This document shows positions 5,442 to 7,345 of a stretch of 7,345 nucleotides of DNA, one piece after another. Source of the DNA: Dehalococcoidia bacterium (GTDB taxonomy: Bacteria; Chloroflexota; Dehalococcoidia; GIF9; AB-539-J10); contig JAUWGN010000045.1 of assembly GCA_030606385.1 (NCBI GenBank), forward strand, positions 1-7,345, written 5' to 3'. The notes below the pieces were generated by a model. The model searched no databases. It was not told where the DNA came from and worked only from the letters and a program-made list of their open reading frames with translations. Both the position numbers and the translations under genes were made by a program. Within the stretch, counting starts at the first letter, position 1, and each line of letters opens with the position of its first letter.

Positions 5442-6461
5442 GTGCCCAAAGAAAGAGATGACCTCATTCCCAAGGGTATGCTTCTCATTGCCGACAACAT
5501 TTCTTCCCGGGACAATATCTTCGGAGCCTCACCCGGGGCGAAAGCAGAGTGGGCTAAAGGCTTAAACTTACCCAGGAGAAATAAGACCATTTTCTTCGCT
5601 GGATGTGGCTATCAATACTTGAGGCATGCCAAAACCATGCTTGATGCACTGAGCAAATTTGAGAAGAGGGGACTGGATCCAGAGAAGACTATTGGAATAG
5701 CCAAGGCGTTCAAGAAGGTAGGGATTGACCTTACCGCTGTGTATAGCAAGCTTCCTCTGGGAGGAGATGATCACTACAGCGAGACCCTGAATTGTGCCGT
5801 CAATGTATTAACCAAGCTCGGGGTCGATTTCGGTTACCTCCATGAGGAGGAGCCCTGCTGCGGAGCACCACTTTACTTTTTTGGTCTGGAAGCTGAATTC
5901 TCCAAACACTGCCAGGAAACTTATGGCAAGCTCAAATCCCTGGGCGTGAAACAGATAATCGGGCTCGTTCCTTCATGCACCAACGCACTGCGCAACCTCT
6001 TCCCCAACTATGTGGCGGGCTTTGACATTGAAATCAAGCACTTCTGCCAGGTTGTCTGGGAAAGGATTAAGGAGGGAAATATTCCCCTCGAGATGCCCCA
6101 GAAGGTTGAGGTTACTTATCATGATCCCTGTCAACTGGCACGCTACCTGGGGGTGATTGATGAGCCAAGGCAGATACTGAACTCCATAAAGGGACTTGAG
6201 CTTAAGGAACCTGAATGGACTACTGGAGAATGGGCAACTTGCTGTGGTGGCGGAGGTGGATTTGAGATGGTGTTTCCCGAATTAAGCCACATTTTGGCCG
6301 TGAACAGGGCACGGGAGCTTATGGAAACAAATCCATCAATGATAATCACCCACTGCCCCGCGTGTGTGCTGCAGCTTGAAGAAGGGCTCAAAGACCTGAG
6401 GAGAAATCATTTAGAAGTATTGGATTTAGCTCAGGTAGTTGACCGAGCCTTGAGGAGGTAA
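5442..6461 (+). CDS. CCG-domain (HdrD/LutA-like) iron-sulfur protein without ferredoxin domain (339 aa)
   Basis: Two tandem cysteine-rich CCG halves are visible: C55, CCG 139-141 and C179 (CTNA instead of CxxC); then C230 (YHDPC), CCG 267-269 within a CCGGGGGF stretch, and C305-x2-C308. The second set is complete and should hold a catalytic iron-sulfur cluster by analogy with HdrB/HdrD. The first 45 residues (DNIFGASPGAKAEWAKG) resemble the linker that follows the ferredoxin domain in longer family members, so this is a form lacking that domain; LutA itself is shorter, about 240 aa. The GTG start has AGGAGG 5 bases upstream. The gene following it, 1 base after its stop, is a LutB-type protein, so the pair probably acts as a LutA/LutB-like 2-hydroxy-acid (lactate, glycolate) oxidising complex or a related redox module. 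Soluble and cytoplasmic; the actual substrate is not determined. Confidence 0.9.
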   Translation: MPKERDDLIPKGMLLIADNISSRDNIFGASPGAKAEWAKGLNLPRRNKTIFFAGCGYQYLRHAKTMLDALSKFEKRGLDPEKTIGIAKAFKKVGIDLTAVYSKLPLGGDDHYSETLNCAVNVLTKLGVDFGYLHEEEPCCGAPLYFFGLEAEFSKHCQETYGKLKSLGVKQIIGLVPSCTNALRNLFPNYVAGFDIEIKHFCQVVWERIKEGNIPLEMPQKVEVTYHDPCQLARYLGVIDEPRQILNSIKGLELKEPEWTTGEWATCCGGGGGFEMVFPELSHILAVNRARELMETNPSMIITHCPACVLQLEEGLKDLRRNHLEVLDLAQVVDRALRR

Positions 6462-6462
6462 G

Positions 6463-7345
6463 ATGTCTCAATTCAAAGCATATAAGGCGCAGCTTATGGA
6501 GGCAGCTCATAACGATAGGATAAGCACCGCTTTATCCCGAGCTATAAAAAGCTACCGGGCAAATACCAACGCTGCATTAAAGAAGTTCCCCCACACCATT
6601 GAGCTTGCTGAAGAAGTCAGGAAAATTAAGGAAGACTCCATCGGCAGGATGAGGGAGCTTGCTGAGCAAGCCTGCGAGACCATAGAGGATAACAAGGGGC
6701 ATGCTTACATAGCGGACACTGCTGAGGAAGCGCTGAAGATTATCGGCGACCTGGTGGGAAAGGATAAGCTAATCGTCAAGGGCAAAAGCATGACCGGGGA
6801 GGAAATTGACCTGCGGGAACATCTGGAGGAGCTGGGCAACGAAGTTTACGAGACAGACCTGGGAGAATTTATCATCCAGCAGTTGAAGTCAAAACCAATG
6901 CATATTTTATCTCCGGCAATCCATGTCCCCAAAGAGGATGTTGCCACCCTTTTGACTAAAATAACAGGAAAGAAAGTTGCGCCGGTCATAGCCGAGGAAG
7001 TAGCCACGGTAAGGAAGCTATTAAGAGAAAAATATTTTCAGGCAGATGTCGGCATCAGCGGAGCCAATGTAATTCCCGCAGATACCGGCGCGCTGTTCCT
7101 TATTGAAAATGAAGGAAACGTCAGGCTTTCCACCAGCGCTCCACCAGTGCACATAGCTCTCGTGGGAATGGAGAAGCTCGTCCCCACACTCCATGATGCC
7201 TGGAAGGTAGCTGAGGTTACCTGGAGATATGCCAACTATAATATCCCAGCTTATGTGAGCTTGGTGTCAGGTCCGAGCAAGACTGGAGATATTGAGAAAG
7301 TTACCACATACGGTGCACATGGCCCCAAGGAACTACACGTCGTGT
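6463..7345 (+). CDS. lutB: LutB-type LUD-domain protein (3' end beyond window)
   Basis: The first 294 residues are visible and open to the window edge. After a helical N-terminal region come LutB/LUD signatures: KGKSM (106-110), ETDLGEFIIQ (130-139), HILSPAIH (147-154), ISGANVIPADTGALFLIENEG (starting at 198), HIALVGMEKLVP (230-241), SGPSKTGDI (269-277) and GAHGP (284-288). LutB proteins are about 470 aa and carry two 4Fe-4S motifs after the LUD domain; that part would lie beyond 7345 and is not seen. The family takes part in L-lactate oxidation as the LutABC/LldEFG complex, and in related anaerobic complexes. The ATG follows the preceding TAA by one base, with AGGAGG embedded in the last codons of that gene, so the two are translationally coupled. 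A LutC partner or other subunit may follow outside the window. Confidence 0.88.
   Translation, partial: MSQFKAYKAQLMEAAHNDRISTALSRAIKSYRANTNAALKKFPHTIELAEEVRKIKEDSIGRMRELAEQACETIEDNKGHAYIADTAEEALKIIGDLVGKDKLIVKGKSMTGEEIDLREHLEELGNEVYETDLGEFIIQQLKSKPMHILSPAIHVPKEDVATLLTKITGKKVAPVIAEEVATVRKLLREKYFQADVGISGANVIPADTGALFLIENEGNVRLSTSAPPVHIALVGMEKLVPTLHDAWKVAEVTWRYANYNIPAYVSLVSGPSKTGDIEKVTTYGAHGPKELHVV

Overview
The window appears to come from an obligately anaerobic, non-cultured-type bacterium, most likely an anaerobic Chloroflexota of the Dehalococcoidia kind. This is an inference from three things: several cysteine-rich HdrD-type iron-sulfur proteins, a stand-alone catalytic-domain ('core') MetE-like protein, and a DUF6485-type mini-protein followed by a tiny Lys/Arg-rich ORF. 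No rRNA or marker gene is present to prove it. Genes are tightly packed, starts are ATG, GTG and TTG, and most have strong AGGAGG-like ribosome binding sites. Both end genes are cut by the window edges.

Left half, minus strand (positions 3019 down to 1): three consecutive paralogous genes read leftward. Each begins with two 4Fe-4S ferredoxin motifs. The two complete ones continue into tandem CCG (cysteine-rich, HdrD/GlpC/LutA-like) halves. The first gene's stop codon directly abuts the next gene's ATG, and the third gene starts 3 or 18 bases after the second, so they form one operon. In the first paralogue the N-terminal CCG half has lost nearly all its ligands.

Middle (about 3071-3170): a divergent control region. 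A well-formed sigma70-type promoter (TTTACA, 17 bp, TAGAAT) faces right and a weaker extended -10 promoter faces left. Their -35 boxes lie almost back to back, so the two operons may be controlled together.

Right half, plus strand (3171 to 7345): mtnP (methylthioadenosine phosphorylase), overlapped by a core MetE/UROD-like methyltransferase gene; then a 66-aa cysteine-rich DUF6485 protein, overlapped by a 32-aa protein that is half Lys/Arg and absent from ordinary ORF calls; then, after a 64-base gap, a 339-aa CCG protein without a ferredoxin domain; then a LutB-type LUD-domain protein that runs off the right end.

Together the locus places a methionine/methylthioadenosine module between two sets of iron-sulfur redox proteins of the heterodisulfide-reductase / lactate-utilisation type. 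The enzymes of the methyl/sulfur module are recognisable. The substrate and electron partner of the HdrD-like paralogues cannot be read from the sequence. No tRNA, rRNA, CRISPR array, insertion sequence or other mobile element was seen, and no stretch longer than 300 bases lacks a gene.
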